46,283 nt of DNA from Alloprevotella tannerae (GCA_015259125.1 JABZGR010000016.1:1-46283), one strand, 5' to 3'. Numbered from the stretch's first letter, positions 8,319 through 16,878 are shown. Notes: generated by a model from the sequence alone, not told the origin. Made by a program: numbers and translations.

Positions 8319-9605
8319 TCAGAAAGCACCTTTGATGATTTTCAGTTCGTATATACTTTGTAGTAGTTCAAGCTCGTGCACTGCGCGCGTGATGCAAGCT
8401 TCGTTTTCTTTCGTGATTTCTTGCAAGAGTCGGTCAGCATCGATTGTGCCGTGTGTTAGTTGTGCTTCCGTGGCTCGTCTTATGGATTGGCGCAGACTGA
8501 CGATTTCGTCGTCGGCTTGCATTACTTTGCGTCGCCCTGCGATGTGTGCTTGCTGCTGAGCCTCCTCCATTTGATTGTTAAGGAGGAAGAGTTCACGCGC
8601 ATTTTCCGCCTCTTCGCGCTGCACGCCCAATTGGTGCAAATCGTTGCGGCGCGTGTATAAACTGCTTAGGCTCCACGAGAGGCGCGCACCGGCAAGCGCA
8701 TTAAGCGAGAGTCGGCGGCGTTGCATATCTTCAAAGAGATTGTAGCCGGGGCGTCCGTAATAGCCTTGGGCAAATATGCTCAAGACGGGCAACAGGCGGC
8801 TTTTGAGAAGCTGCTGCTGCGTATCTGCTAAACGCAAGCGGCAGTCGATGAGTTGCAATTCGGGGCGCTCGTTGGTCTTAGGATCGGTATTGATTTCCGA
8901 AGAGGGCTTCACCAAACTATCGGCCTGCTCTACGCCGCAGAACAGCGCAAGCATACGACTTACGGCGTGCCGCGCTGCAGTGAGTTCGTCGCCTGCTTGT
9001 ATAGCGCGGAGTCGTTCGGCGCGGAGTCGGTCTACGTCACTTTGCATAGCTACGCCGCGTTGCAGCATTGCTCGGAGTTTGTCTTCGTTGCTTTGCAGCA
9101 TTGCCTGCAGTTGCGCGTTGAGGCGTATGCGTTCGTCAAGCAGCAGTTGCGAGAAGAATAAGTCGCTCACACGGCGGCGTAAGGCATAGAGATTTACGTC
9201 AGTCTGCGCCTCTTCTATCTCTGCCTTGCGCTTTTCCACTTCTGCTTGTCGACTGATTCGCCCGCCGTCCCATAGCGTCTGGCTGATTTCCACTTGCAGG
9301 CGATATTGCTCCTTGCCTATCCCCTCGTAAGTTTGACCGCTTTGTGCCAGTATCGATGAGAGTTTGTCGGGTAGTTGCGTTGTGCGGTTCTGCACTGTTG
9401 CTTGCACCGAAGCCTGCACTTGTGGCAACCAGGCTTTCTTTATGTTGCTCACATTATAGGCTGCTGAGCGGCGTATCAAGTCATAGCGCTTTATCAAAGG
9501 ATAGTTTTGCTTGGCCATCTGCTGACACGCTTCCAGCGTAAGTTGCGCGCGGCAACTCATCGCCCATCCCGTTAGCATCATCACCATCAATAAGAGAGTT
9601 TTCAT
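8319..9605 (-). CDS. TolC-family outer membrane efflux protein
   Basis: A 428-residue protein and first gene of the five-gene efflux operon. The signal peptide is MKTLLLMVMMLTGWAMSCRA. Two long stretches of heptad-rich helix (about 105-215 and 330-425) with short beta segments between match the duplicated OEP repeat of TolC (LTLEACQQMAKQNYPLIKRY begins the first). It would form the outer-membrane channel of a tripartite pump with the HlyD-like adaptor and ABC-2 transporter. A consensus -7 box lies 23 bases upstream, and an AraC-type regulator is divergent. Confidence 0.92.
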   Translation of the reverse strand: MKTLLLMVMMLTGWAMSCRAQLTLEACQQMAKQNYPLIKRYDLIRRSAAYNVSNIKKAWLPQVQASVQATVQNRTTQLPDKLSSILAQSGQTYEGIGKEQYRLQVEISQTLWDGGRISRQAEVEKRKAEIEEAQTDVNLYALRRRVSDLFFSQLLLDERIRLNAQLQAMLQSNEDKLRAMLQRGVAMQSDVDRLRAERLRAIQAGDELTAARHAVSRMLALFCGVEQADSLVKPSSEINTDPKTNERPELQLIDCRLRLADTQQQLLKSRLLPVLSIFAQGYYGRPGYNLFEDMQRRRLSLNALAGARLSWSLSSLYTRRNDLHQLGVQREEAENARELFLLNNQMEEAQQQAHIAGRRKVMQADDEIVSLRQSIRRATEAQLTHGTIDADRLLQEITKENEACITRAVHELELLQSIYELKIIKGAF

Positions 9606-9627
9606 CGTTTGCTCGTTTTTTCTGTTG

Positions 9628-9635
9628 CAAAGGTA
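9628..9635 (-). promoter_or_regulatory. -7 promoter box of the efflux operon
   Basis: TACCTTTG on the minus strand matches TAnnTTTG exactly. It would place the transcript start near 9621, about 16 bases before the ATG at 9605. No clear -33 TTTG is present, which would fit a promoter that needs the divergent AraC-type activator; that last point is inference. Confidence 0.55.
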
Positions 9636-9734
9636 AGGCAGATGTAAGTAGACCGCATTATCTTTTATGGCTATAAAATGGTCTTACGCTGCACAAATGT
9701 GGGGAAAAAGCGCGCAAATAGCCTTCTCTTCATT

Positions 9735-9742
9735 TATCTTTG
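9735..9742 (+). promoter_or_regulatory. -7 promoter box of the AraC-type regulator gene
   Basis: TATCTTTG matches TAnnTTTG. The start site would be near 9749, leaving a 17-base leader before the ATG at 9766. This rules out the longer reading frame that starts at 9667. No -33 match is visible. Confidence 0.55.
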
Positions 9743-9765
9743 TGGTCGAAATAATACCACACGCG

Positions 9766-10665
9766 ATGAACGATAAGAAGCCTGAGACGCTTACCATCGA
9801 GCAGATAAGAGATCGCCTGAGCGAAACCGTAGACGAAAGACAGTTGCCCATCTTGGCCGATGGCGTTGCCTTGTTGAGCCGAGGGCGCAACCTTTTTGGA
9901 AAGGCTGTTGAGGTGCAGATTCCTTATCGCCTGCCCGGCATCCGACTGGGGGTGCTGATGGCTGGGGAGGCCGATGTGATGATCAATTTGATGAGTTACC
10001 ACGTAGAGGCTCCCGCTGCCGTATTCATCGGCGATAACTCTATTTTTCAACTTCAAAGCATTGCTTTGGATAGCGAAGTGCAGGGCGTCTTTGTCAATCC
10101 TGCCTTGTTCAACGAAATCTTTTCCGCTTGTCCGCCGGCAACTTTCAATGGGCAGGTGCGCGATTTCATTACCCCCATAAATCAGGCTGCCGGAGAAAAG
10201 ATAAATGCACTTATTCAAGCGCTTACACTCACGTTTGCTGAGGGGGAATATAACCGCAGCGCGGTGCATCACCTTATAGCGGCATTGGCCCACGTTTTCA
10301 GTGAGATTTATGAAAAGCAGGTTGGTAAGCATCAGAGTCGCCGTTCACACACGCGTCAACTCTTTGATCGTTTTATTTTGCTTGTCAATAAGTATGGCAG
10401 TTATCAGCACAACCTCGCCTTCTATGCCGCTCAATTGTGCATCTCGCAGCCTTATCTCAGTCGCGTAGTGCGGCAAGAAAGCGGCGTCTATGCCAAAGAA
10501 TGGATAGATCGTGCCGTTATTACTGAGGCGAAAGTAATGCTCAAGCACAGTAATCTGCCCATTGCGCGCATCGCTGAAAAGCTTAATTTTTCTAACCCGA
10601 GTTTTTTCAATAAGTATTTTAAGCGCTTGGCGGGCGTCACACCCAGTGCGTTTAGAAACAGTTAA
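9766..10665 (+). CDS. AraC-family transcriptional regulator
   Basis: This 299-residue protein starts at the ATG at 9766, chosen because a -7 box lies just upstream. The N-terminal part (about 1-185) looks like a cupin-type sensor domain with no named ligand. The C-terminal 100 residues carry two helix-turn-helix motifs of the AraC family: LAFYAAQLCISQPYLSRVVR, and IARIAEKLNFSNPSFFNKYF ending GVTPSAFR. It is divergent from the efflux operon with 160 bases between the start codons. It therefore probably controls that operon, perhaps in response to a compound the pump exports. Confidence 0.9.
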   Translation: MNDKKPETLTIEQIRDRLSETVDERQLPILADGVALLSRGRNLFGKAVEVQIPYRLPGIRLGVLMAGEADVMINLMSYHVEAPAAVFIGDNSIFQLQSIALDSEVQGVFVNPALFNEIFSACPPATFNGQVRDFITPINQAAGEKINALIQALTLTFAEGEYNRSAVHHLIAALAHVFSEIYEKQVGKHQSRRSHTRQLFDRFILLVNKYGSYQHNLAFYAAQLCISQPYLSRVVRQESGVYAKEWIDRAVITEAKVMLKHSNLPIARIAEKLNFSNPSFFNKYFKRLAGVTPSAFRNS

Positions 10666-10895
10666 GAGATGGCGGAGGGGCGCCGCGGCCGTCTTCTTCG
10701 TTGCATATGACCCTTGTCGCACACAGGCCGCACAAAGCAACGATAAGCGTATTTGAACTTAGCAAATAAACTTGTCAAAGAAGAATGAAATTAAGAACCA
10801 AAGTTGTCAACTAATTCTAGGACATTACAAGTAGATGCTGCCGCGCGAGCTTGTCTTAAGCCTATTTTGCGCGCTGTGTAGCCTTTTGATTTTCC

Positions 10896-11000
10896 CCATT
10901 TGTTGAGACAAAATTTCCTACTTATAGGAACTTTATTTCCCCTATTCGGAAATTTTTTCCTCCTTATTGGAATTCTTTTTTCCCCTTGTTGGGGCAATAA
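10896..11000. repeat. Short tandem-repeat array B, about five units of 20-23 bp
   Basis: Units start at 10896, 10919, 10941, 10961 and 10984. Most begin CCTTAT, CCTATT or similar, continue GGAA and a T-rich stretch, and end TTTCC. The GGAA...TTTCC parts can pair within a unit. The last unit is partial (CCTTGTTGGGGCAAT). Unit sequence resembles array E at 40504-40614. The array sits between two converging genes. Confidence 0.78.
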
Positions 11001-11264
11001 AACATAAGCACTCCCGCGGCCGACAGAGCTAAAGGGCGGCGCGATACTTAGGGGTGAGTGGTAAAAAGGAAGTAGTTGGGTCTGTTTGGCCTTGATCGAA
11101 GGGTCAAAATAAAAGGAAATAGCTACAAATGAGAGCTATGGCAAATAAAGGAAGAGGAGAGAACTTGCGCCTCGCTTGCCCGGATCGTGTGGTAGTGTGT
11201 GTCAAGGCCTGTCGAAATGTTTTTGAAATAATGATGTGTCGAAGTTGTACTACGTAAGATATAA

Positions 11265-11315
11265 ACAAGCACACACGGGAAACCGCTAAAAACAGTTTGT
11301 CCCGTGTGTGCTTGT
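11265..11315 (-). terminator. Terminator of the AI-2E-family gene
   Basis: A perfect 16-bp stem (11265-11280 with 11300-11315) starts 15 bases past the stop at 11330. On the minus strand it is followed by TTTAT. The loop holds a second small stem (AAAC/GTTT). The T run is short, but the stem is very stable. Confidence 0.8.
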
Positions 11316-11329
11316 ATTTGTCACTCTAT

Positions 11330-12466
11330 TTAAGCCGGATCTTGCACTTCCTCTTCGATCGGCGCTTGGGGTTCATCTTCGACGGTCTCTTCAGCCGGGC
11401 CGATAACATAGCGGCGGTAGTAGGAGATCATCAATGTCGTGACAGGCAAAGCAATAATCAGGCCGACGATGCCCAAGATGTAGCCCCAAACAGAGAGGGA
11501 AAGGAGAATCACGGCCGGAGAAAGTCCCATAATCTTGCCCATGACGTGCGGCGTGACAATGGTGTCTTGCAACACTTGCACCACAATGTAAACCAAAAAG
11601 ACGCCGCCAAATAGCAGCCAAAAACTTTGCTCCGTTTCTGCCGCGTGGAGGAGAGCTAAAAAGAATGCGGGGACAAAACCGATTACCTGCAGATAGGGAA
11701 CGAAACTGATTAGTCCGATGAAGCAGCCTAAGCCTACGGGGATCGGGAAGCCTAAGATCCAGAAACCGACGGAAAACATCACGCAATTGCTTAAAGCCAC
11801 GAGGGCTTGGCCGCGAAAGTAGCCATTCATCCCTTGCTTAATGTCGCCGACCAATTGGCGCGCAATCTCGCGCCGACTGTGCGGAACAAAGTTGATCCAG
11901 CCATAAGCATAGCGCTCATAATCTTTCAAAAGGAAGAAGAGATAGAGTAGACTGATCAGAGAAGCCAAGAGGTTGAGTACGACGCCCGCCGTAGACCAAA
12001 TGACATCCCAAGCTTTAGGCAGCACCTTTTTGACGGTTTCTTGCACGTCCCTTGAGGATAGAAACTGCTCGATGCGCGCTTCGCTGACGCGCTCTTGTAG
12101 GATATGGAGCACGGAAGGCGGAATCACTTTCTCTTGCATCTTCGGATCTTTCAAGAAGTTGATGGCCACTTCTTGCATATGATTGAATTCGTCTAAAAAA
12201 GGCGGCACAATAATGAAAGCCAAAGCCGTGAATGTGCCCAAGACTAAAGTAAGCGCCACAAAGATGCTTAGTATCCTGTTTTTTAGTTTGCACTTATACT
12301 GCAAGAAGCGTACGATGGGAAACAGCAGATAAGCAATCGCGACCGCTACGAAGAAGGGAAGCAGGACGGTACTCAAGTATGAAATAATGTAACCCGCAAG
12401 CAGAAGTCCGCCAACGACTAAAGCGCCGCGGATAAATCGGTCGAAAGTAATCTCCTTTTTCATCAT
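11330..12466 (-). CDS. AI-2E family (PF01594) membrane permease
   Basis: This 378-residue inner-membrane protein starts at the ATG at 12466 (MMKKEITFDRF) or the next one at 12463. An in-frame ATG at 12499 is unlikely because it overlaps the -7 box. About eight membrane segments occur: two near the N-terminus (ALVVGGLLLAGYIISYLS, AVAIAYLLFPIVRFLQ), a long soluble loop, then a C-terminal bundle with LISFVPYLQVIGFVPAF and VQDTIVTPHVMGKIMGLSP. These are typical of the AI-2E/PerM family, whose members export signals or ions. The substrate is unknown. The acidic C-terminus (EETVEDEPQAPIEEEVQ) is probably cytoplasmic. Confidence 0.9.
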   Translation of the reverse strand: MMKKEITFDRFIRGALVVGGLLLAGYIISYLSTVLLPFFVAVAIAYLLFPIVRFLQYKCKLKNRILSIFVALTLVLGTFTALAFIIVPPFLDEFNHMQEVAINFLKDPKMQEKVIPPSVLHILQERVSEARIEQFLSSRDVQETVKKVLPKAWDVIWSTAGVVLNLLASLISLLYLFFLLKDYERYAYGWINFVPHSRREIARQLVGDIKQGMNGYFRGQALVALSNCVMFSVGFWILGFPIPVGLGCFIGLISFVPYLQVIGFVPAFFLALLHAAETEQSFWLLFGGVFLVYIVVQVLQDTIVTPHVMGKIMGLSPAVILLSLSVWGYILGIVGLIIALPVTTLMISYYRRYVIGPAEETVEDEPQAPIEEEVQDPA

Positions 12467-12496
12467 AATCCGGTTTTGTAGCCCTTTTAGAGGCCT

Positions 12497-12504
12497 CAAA
12501 TGTA
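12497..12504 (-). promoter_or_regulatory. -7 promoter box of the AI-2E-family gene
   Basis: TACATTTG matches TAnnTTTG. The start site would be near 12490, so the in-frame ATG at 12499 would lie upstream of the transcript. This decides the start at 12466 or 12463. Confidence 0.55.
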
Positions 12505-12543
12505 TAAAGAATTTTCAAAAATGTCTAATCGGAGGGGCTATTG

Positions 12544-12575
12544 TTTGCTTCCACCCCGATATTTCTATAAATTTG
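12544..12575 (+). promoter_or_regulatory. Promoter of rsmI with almost no leader
   Basis: TTTG (12544-12547), a 20-base spacer and TAAATTTG (12568-12575) fit the Bacteroidota promoter. The last base of the box lies only 7 bases before the ATG at 12583, so the transcript would start at or within a few bases of the start codon. Confidence 0.65.
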
Positions 12576-12582
12576 CCCTCAA

Positions 12583-13290
12583 ATGGGCTGTTTGTATTTA
12601 GTGCCTACTCCCGTGGGCAACTTAGAAGACATCACGCTGCGCGCGCTGCGCGTGCTTAAAGAGGTAGATTTGATTCTGGCCGAGGATACTCGCACGACCG
12701 GCATCTTGCTGCAACATTATGAGATACGCAATTCGCTTTGCGCACATCATAAATTCAATGAACATCAGACGGCTGAAGCCTTTGCGAAACGCATGGCGGC
12801 GGGCGAGGATATGGCGCTCGTGACTGATGCTGGTACGCCGGGTATCTCGGATCCGGGTTTTATGCTTGTGCGGGCTTGCGCGGCAGAATGTGTCGCGGTG
12901 ATTTGCTTGCCGGGTGCTACGGCTTTCGTGCCGGCCTTGGTCAATAGCGGCCTGCCTTGTGAGCGTTTTACCTTTGAGGGCTTTCTGCCGCAGAAGAAAG
13001 GTCGGCAGACGCGTATACAGCAACTTTGCGACGAGCCGCGCACGATGATCTTTTACGAATCGCCTTATCGTGTTGTGAAGACTTTAGAGGAGCTGGCCAC
13101 GGCCTTTGGTGGCGACCGGCGTGCGTCCGTGTCGAGAGAAATCTCAAAACTCCACGAAGAGACGCTCCGCGGTACGCTCGATGAGCTGGCCGCCCACTTC
13201 AAGACAACAGCTCCCCGCGGCGAATTTGTGATGATCGTTGAGGGATTAAATAGGAAGAAATCAAAGGAGGTGGAAGCTTCCACACATTAA
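12583..13290 (+). CDS. rsmI: 16S rRNA (cytidine1402-2'-O)-methyltransferase
   Basis: This 235-residue enzyme 2'-O-methylates C1402 in the decoding centre of 16S rRNA using S-adenosylmethionine. The tetrapyrrole-methylase fold is clear: LYLVPTPVGNLEDITLRAL at the N-terminus, LILAEDTRTTGILLQHY, DAGTPGISDPG (the SAM-binding loop) and CLPGATAFVPALVNSGLP. It starts at MGCLYLV, the usual RsmI start. Its companion C1402 modifier, RsmH, is encoded at 30864-31802. It is divergent from the AI-2E-family gene and 13 bases upstream of the next lipoprotein, which may share its transcript. Confidence 0.95.
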   Translation: MGCLYLVPTPVGNLEDITLRALRVLKEVDLILAEDTRTTGILLQHYEIRNSLCAHHKFNEHQTAEAFAKRMAAGEDMALVTDAGTPGISDPGFMLVRACAAECVAVICLPGATAFVPALVNSGLPCERFTFEGFLPQKKGRQTRIQQLCDEPRTMIFYESPYRVVKTLEELATAFGGDRRASVSREISKLHEETLRGTLDELAAHFKTTAPRGEFVMIVEGLNRKKSKEVEASTH

Positions 13291-13303
13291 AAAGAATAAG
13301 ATT

Positions 13304-14173
13304 ATGAAAAAAGCGTTGTTAGTCGTTGCAGCTGCTGCTTTGCTCTTCAGTTGCAATACGAAAAAGCAGAAAGAAGAAGCCGTGGAAGCTACGGCTCAGC
13401 AGATTGATTCGCTCAAAAACGCTTTGAAAGAGGCGCAAAACGAATCGAACGATTTAATGGGAACCGTCGAACAGATTCAAGAAGGCTTCCGTCAGATCAA
13501 CGAGGCTGAGAACATTGTTACGATGCAGGCGCAACACGGAGAAAACTCTAATAAGCAGGCCATAGCAGACAATATGCACCTCATTCAGGACAAGATGAAG
13601 TTGAACCGAGCGCTGATTGCCAATTTGCAGGATCAGCTTCGCTCATCTACGGGGGCTAATTCGCGATTAAAGTCTACGCTTTCGCAAATGGTGAAGAAGT
13701 TTCAAGCGCAGTTGGAAGAGAAGACGAAGGAGATTGATAAGCTTCGGGCGCAACTGGCTGAAAAGGACATCAAGATTGCCGAGCAAGATGAGCAGATCAC
13801 TTCCTTGAATAACAGCGTCAACTCGCTTTCAAGCAGCAATGAGCAGAAGGCGCAGACCATTGCCGCGCAGGATCAGCAGCTTTACACGGCTTATTACGTG
13901 TTCGGCACGAAGAAAGAACTCCGCGAGCAACGCATTTTGGCGCACGGCGATGTCTTGAAATCGAAAGACTTTAACCGCGACTATTTTACGCGCATAGACT
14001 ATCGCGTGACGAAGACGATTCGTCTCTATTCCAAGAGTGCACAGCTGAACACTTCGCACCCTGCAGATTCTTATTCGCTCGAGCGCGATGCGCAAGGGCA
14101 ATATGTCTTGCGCATTACTAACCCGGATCGCTTCTGGAGTGTGAGCAAGTATTTGGTGATTACCGTAAAATAA
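13304..14173 (+). CDS. Coiled-coil lipoprotein, similar to Bacteroidales Cbp1-type adhesins
   Basis: A 289-residue protein with signal and lipobox MKKALLVVAAAALLFSCN, so lipid-anchored. Residues 25-200 are almost all helix rich in Q, E, K and A, which would form long coiled coils. The C-terminal domain (about 200-289) begins YTAYYVFGTKKELREQRIL, a motif I associate with a Bacteroidales family named after a collagen-binding protein (Cbp1). That link is from memory and no binding role can be read from the sequence. It follows rsmI by 13 bases, and a strong terminator follows. Confidence 0.75.
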   Translation: MKKALLVVAAAALLFSCNTKKQKEEAVEATAQQIDSLKNALKEAQNESNDLMGTVEQIQEGFRQINEAENIVTMQAQHGENSNKQAIADNMHLIQDKMKLNRALIANLQDQLRSSTGANSRLKSTLSQMVKKFQAQLEEKTKEIDKLRAQLAEKDIKIAEQDEQITSLNNSVNSLSSSNEQKAQTIAAQDQQLYTAYYVFGTKKELREQRILAHGDVLKSKDFNRDYFTRIDYRVTKTIRLYSKSAQLNTSHPADSYSLERDAQGQYVLRITNPDRFWSVSKYLVITVK

Positions 14174-14180
14174 ATTTAAG

Positions 14181-14223
14181 CGTCGCACGCCCTCGGGTAA
14201 AAAACCTGTGGCGTGCGACGTTT
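14181..14223 (+). terminator. Terminator after the coiled-coil lipoprotein gene
   Basis: Arms 14181-14191 and 14210-14220 form an 11-bp perfect stem, with an inner CGGGT/ACCTG stem in the loop. It is followed by TTT. It starts 8 bases after the stop codon. Confidence 0.8.
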
Positions 14224-14245
14224 GTATATATAGGAGAATATAATT

Positions 14246-14914
14246 ATGAAGCGTGGATTACCTATTTTCCTTTCTGCCGCCCTACTGTTAAGCGCTTGCT
14301 CGGACAGAGGAAGTGCCATGGCCGGCGGTAGTTTGCTGGGTAGCGTGCTTGGCTCTGCAGTCGGCGAGATAATAGGCGGGCCGCGCGGTTCTGACTTAGG
14401 GTCAATTATCGGGGGCATAACGGGCGCCGCTGTCGGTGCATCTACTGTGCAGAAAAAATCACGTGATGGCAATTGCGCCTCAGCAGACCAAGAGGAAGAC
14501 GGCTATACTTACGACCGCGCAAAAGTAGGCCGTGCCGGTCGTAGTTCCTCTTCGAGACAGGCATATGCCTATTCCGAGTGGACCGCATTAGATGTCAAGA
14601 ACGTGCAAATAGCCGATTCGACAACGGAAGTAGCGCTCTCACCCGAGCATCCCTTGCCTTTGACGATGGACATATATAATAATGGGAACGATACGCTGCA
14701 AAATGTACTTCCCATCCTTGTCTGCGATAACCCGCAAGTGCGCATATCCCCTGCGGTTCGTATCTCTTCGCTCGCTCCCGGTCAAGGTGTGCGTTATAAA
14801 GTAATACTCACGACAAAGCGTCCGTTGCGGCAGAAGAGGGCCAACTTTGTGGTCTATTTTGGCAAAGGCAATAAGCGCATCAAAGCCCTTTCTTTTACCC
14901 GCCGCTTCGATTGA
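14246..14914 (+). CDS. Lipoprotein with glycine-zipper segment
   Basis: This 222-residue protein begins MKRGLPIFLSAALLLSACSD with lipobox LSAC. Residues 25-70 are a glycine-zipper-like stretch (GGSLLGSVLGSAVGEIIGG, then LGSIIGGITGAAVGAST), the kind that packs in or against membranes. The C-terminal part (about 105-222) is beta-rich with NNGNDTLQNVLPILV and APGQGVRYKVIL, probably an Ig-like domain. AGGAGA lies 10 bases upstream of the ATG as a possible ribosome-binding site. Role unknown. Confidence 0.78.
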   Translation: MKRGLPIFLSAALLLSACSDRGSAMAGGSLLGSVLGSAVGEIIGGPRGSDLGSIIGGITGAAVGASTVQKKSRDGNCASADQEEDGYTYDRAKVGRAGRSSSSRQAYAYSEWTALDVKNVQIADSTTEVALSPEHPLPLTMDIYNNGNDTLQNVLPILVCDNPQVRISPAVRISSLAPGQGVRYKVILTTKRPLRQKRANFVVYFGKGNKRIKALSFTRRFD

Positions 14915-14981
14915 GCAAGCCTCAGTTTGCTTTTACTTGTTAGCCATAAGGGCGCACGTAAAGTAGTCCTAAGTCTTGCTG

Positions 14982-15020
14982 ACAACAAGTCCTGCTGCCA
15001 TGCGGAAGACTTGTTGTTTG
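14982..15020 (+). terminator. Probable terminator after the glycine-zipper lipoprotein gene
   Basis: A 10-bp perfect stem (14982-14991 with 15008-15017) is followed by the T-rich stretch TTGTTGTTT. It lies 68 bases past the stop codon. Confidence 0.55.
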
Positions 15021-15204
15021 TTGTTTCCAAGCCTGCCGGCCATTGAAGAAGATGTGCCTCAGCCGCACTCGCCCGATGGTGGCCAACGATGAGGCAAACA
15101 ATGAGAAGCGTGCGACTGAAGCTGCGAAAAACGGCGCAGATCGGTGCTGGCGAGCCTCAATAGGCACTTGTTGAGGCTTGATGACGATAAAATCAATCCG
15201 TTTG

Positions 15205-15236
15205 CTTGTTTCCGTAGCAATTTATATATATATTTG
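15205..15236 (+). promoter_or_regulatory. Promoter for the gene at 15305
   Basis: TATATTTG (15229-15236) matches TAnnTTTG. CTTG at 15205-15208 lies 20 bases upstream as a weak -33. The leader would be about 62 bases. Confidence 0.5.
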
Positions 15237-15304
15237 CAAGGCTGCAAATGATTTTGCCGTTTCTCGAAATGAGATTTTTAAAACCATTATAATTCATTCA
15301 TTAC

Positions 15305-15835
15305 ATGAAAGCCAAAAGAAAACTCCTATTTATCTTGGCTGCCGGCCTCTTGAGTGGTGCGTCGAGCGTAGCCAGTGCATCAAGCCTAAAAAATCCTATG
15401 CAGGCTGACGCAGACAAGCAACCTTGCCTCGTTGTTAAAATGCAAGCGGGCGGCGAAAGCGTATTTTTCTTAGCGGGAAGCCCTAAGTTGATGTATTTTG
15501 CGGACAGCTTAGCCGTCGTTTATGACAAGCAGCAACTCAATTTCTCGCTGAAAGACCTAAAAGACTATCATTTTGAAGAGCGCGACGTAACGGGCATCGG
15601 TAAAGTTGTAGATCAAAACAAGCAACAAGGAGAAGCCAACTTCGTGCAAGGTTTAGCCCTCTTCACGCAGTATCCTGCCGGCACGAAGATTACCGTCTTT
15701 ACGAGCAACGGCCGCCAAGTGGCAAAGGTTATCACTGATAAGGAAGGACGTGCACAGCTTGATTTGCGCGAGCAGCCGGCCGGCGTTTATGTTATCACCG
15801 CAGGAGCGCGCGCCTTTAAGTGGCTGAAGAAATAA
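15305..15835 (+). CDS. Secreted protein with a C-terminal sorting-like module
   Basis: A 176-residue protein with signal peptide MKAKRKLLFILAAGLLSGAS. The N-terminal half has the Bacteroidales pattern LVVKMQAGGESVFF ... FSLKDLKDYHFEE. The C-terminal part (about 118-176) reads GTKITVFTSNGRQVAKV ... LDLREQPAGVYVITAG and ends FKWLKK. It resembles the beta-sandwich tails of type IX secretion cargo, but is degenerate. There is no catalytic domain. The next gene is 77 bases on. Confidence 0.72.
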   Translation: MKAKRKLLFILAAGLLSGASSVASASSLKNPMQADADKQPCLVVKMQAGGESVFFLAGSPKLMYFADSLAVVYDKQQLNFSLKDLKDYHFEERDVTGIGKVVDQNKQQGEANFVQGLALFTQYPAGTKITVFTSNGRQVAKVITDKEGRAQLDLREQPAGVYVITAGARAFKWLKK

Positions 15836-15912
15836 AAGTCAGACCGCACTGCTCAACCGCCTAAACCCTTGGGCAGCGCAACTGACTTTATACCCTTGTA
15901 AACTTTGAATTT

Positions 15913-16788
15913 ATGAAAAAGAGACTTTTACTCTGTGCAGCGATCGCGATGGTTGCTGCCGTAAATGTTTGCGCACAAAATTGGAAGATGGTCGTGAAGC
16001 GTGCAGATGGCACGAAGGATACGATCGCCACAGAAAAGGTGCAGGACATAAAGTTCTTCAAATCCGGTGCCGGCACGGTAGATCCGAAAGATATTGGTAT
16101 TGAGTTTGTGAAAATTCAGGCCGGCTCTTTCGTAATGGGAAGCCCTACGACCGAGCCGCAGCGCGAAGCGGGCGAAATACAGCATAAGGTCACGCTGACG
16201 AAGGACTTTTATATGAGCAAATATCCCGTAACATTCGAGCAATTTGATAAGTTTTGCGAAGCAACGGGCCGCCAAAAGCCTGATGATTACGGCTGGGGAC
16301 GCGAAAGTCACCCAGTTATCGACGTAAGTTGGGAAGATGCCGTTGCCTTCTGCGAATGGGCCGGTTGCCGCTTGCCTACTGAAGCCGAGTGGGAGTATGC
16401 TTGCCGCGCCGGCAGCACTACACCGTTTTATACCGGCGACAACTTGACGACGAATGATGCTAATTATGACGGCACTTATCCTTACAACAACCACGAGCAG
16501 GGGCTTTATCGCCAGCAAACTGTACCCGTTGGGTCGGTTGGTCAACCTAATGCTTGGGGCTTGTATGATATGCACGGCAATGTGCAGGAATGGTGTGCCG
16601 ACTGGTACGAGGAATATTCGAAAGCCGAGCAGACCGATCCGAAAGGGCCTGCAAACGGAACGTATCGCATCTTGCGCGGTGGTAGCTGGACAAAGCGTGC
16701 TTTGCAATGTCGCAGCGCTTATCGCGGCGGTAGCGAATACAACAGTCGCTTTGACGATGCCGGTTTCCGCGTCGTAAAACTTAATTAA
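15913..16788 (+). CDS. Secreted sulfatase-modifying-factor-fold protein (FGE-like, probably not a true FGE)
   Basis: A 291-residue protein with signal peptide MKKRLLLCAAIAMVAAVNVCA. Residues 24-50 are a short module (WKMVVKRADGTKDTIATEKV) found at the start of many Bacteroidales secreted proteins. Residues 63-291 are an FGE-sulfatase domain: FVKIQAGSFVMGSP, YPVTFEQFDKFC, PVIDVSWEDAVAFCEWAG, RLPTEAEWEYACRAG, GLYDMHGNVQEWCADW and LRGGSW. True FGE needs a pair of Cys near the C-terminus; only one is seen here (LQCRSAYR). A formylglycine-generating role is therefore doubtful, and a structural or binding role is equally possible. Confidence 0.85.
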   Translation: MKKRLLLCAAIAMVAAVNVCAQNWKMVVKRADGTKDTIATEKVQDIKFFKSGAGTVDPKDIGIEFVKIQAGSFVMGSPTTEPQREAGEIQHKVTLTKDFYMSKYPVTFEQFDKFCEATGRQKPDDYGWGRESHPVIDVSWEDAVAFCEWAGCRLPTEAEWEYACRAGSTTPFYTGDNLTTNDANYDGTYPYNNHEQGLYRQQTVPVGSVGQPNAWGLYDMHGNVQEWCADWYEEYSKAEQTDPKGPANGTYRILRGGSWTKRALQCRSAYRGGSEYNSRFDDAGFRVVKLN

Positions 16789-16878
16789 AACATACGTTTA
16801 GCGCATAGCAAAAGCGAGAACTTTCATTGTCTCCGGGCTATGCGTTAAAAGCAAAACCAAAAGATGAGAAATCATCAG

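Larger units (their letters stand above)
10666..11329. other. Intergenic region between convergent genes, with repeat array and terminator
   Basis: About 660 bases lie between the end of the regulator and the end of the AI-2E-family gene. It contains array B (10896-11000) and the terminator at 11265-11315. No convincing coding frame is seen: the 68-residue minus-strand frame at 10791-10997 simply translates the repeats. There is no promoter need here, as both neighbours end in this gap. Confidence 0.7.
14915..15304. other. Intergenic region with two hairpins and a promoter
   Basis: About 390 bases between two plus-strand genes. It holds a terminator-like hairpin (14982-15020), a smaller stem (GCCTCAA 15154-15160 with TTGAGGC 15171-15177) and the promoter of the next gene (15205-15236). 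No coding frame there is convincing. Confidence 0.65.

Noticed and set aside
10791..10997. 68-residue minus-strand protein
   Set aside because: It is a translation of repeat array B; the apparent protein repeats (IPIRRKKFPNRGNKVPI) follow from the DNA repeats.
15913..16788. Active formylglycine-generating enzyme
   Set aside because: Only one Cys in the C-terminal segment, and no sulfatase gene in the window.
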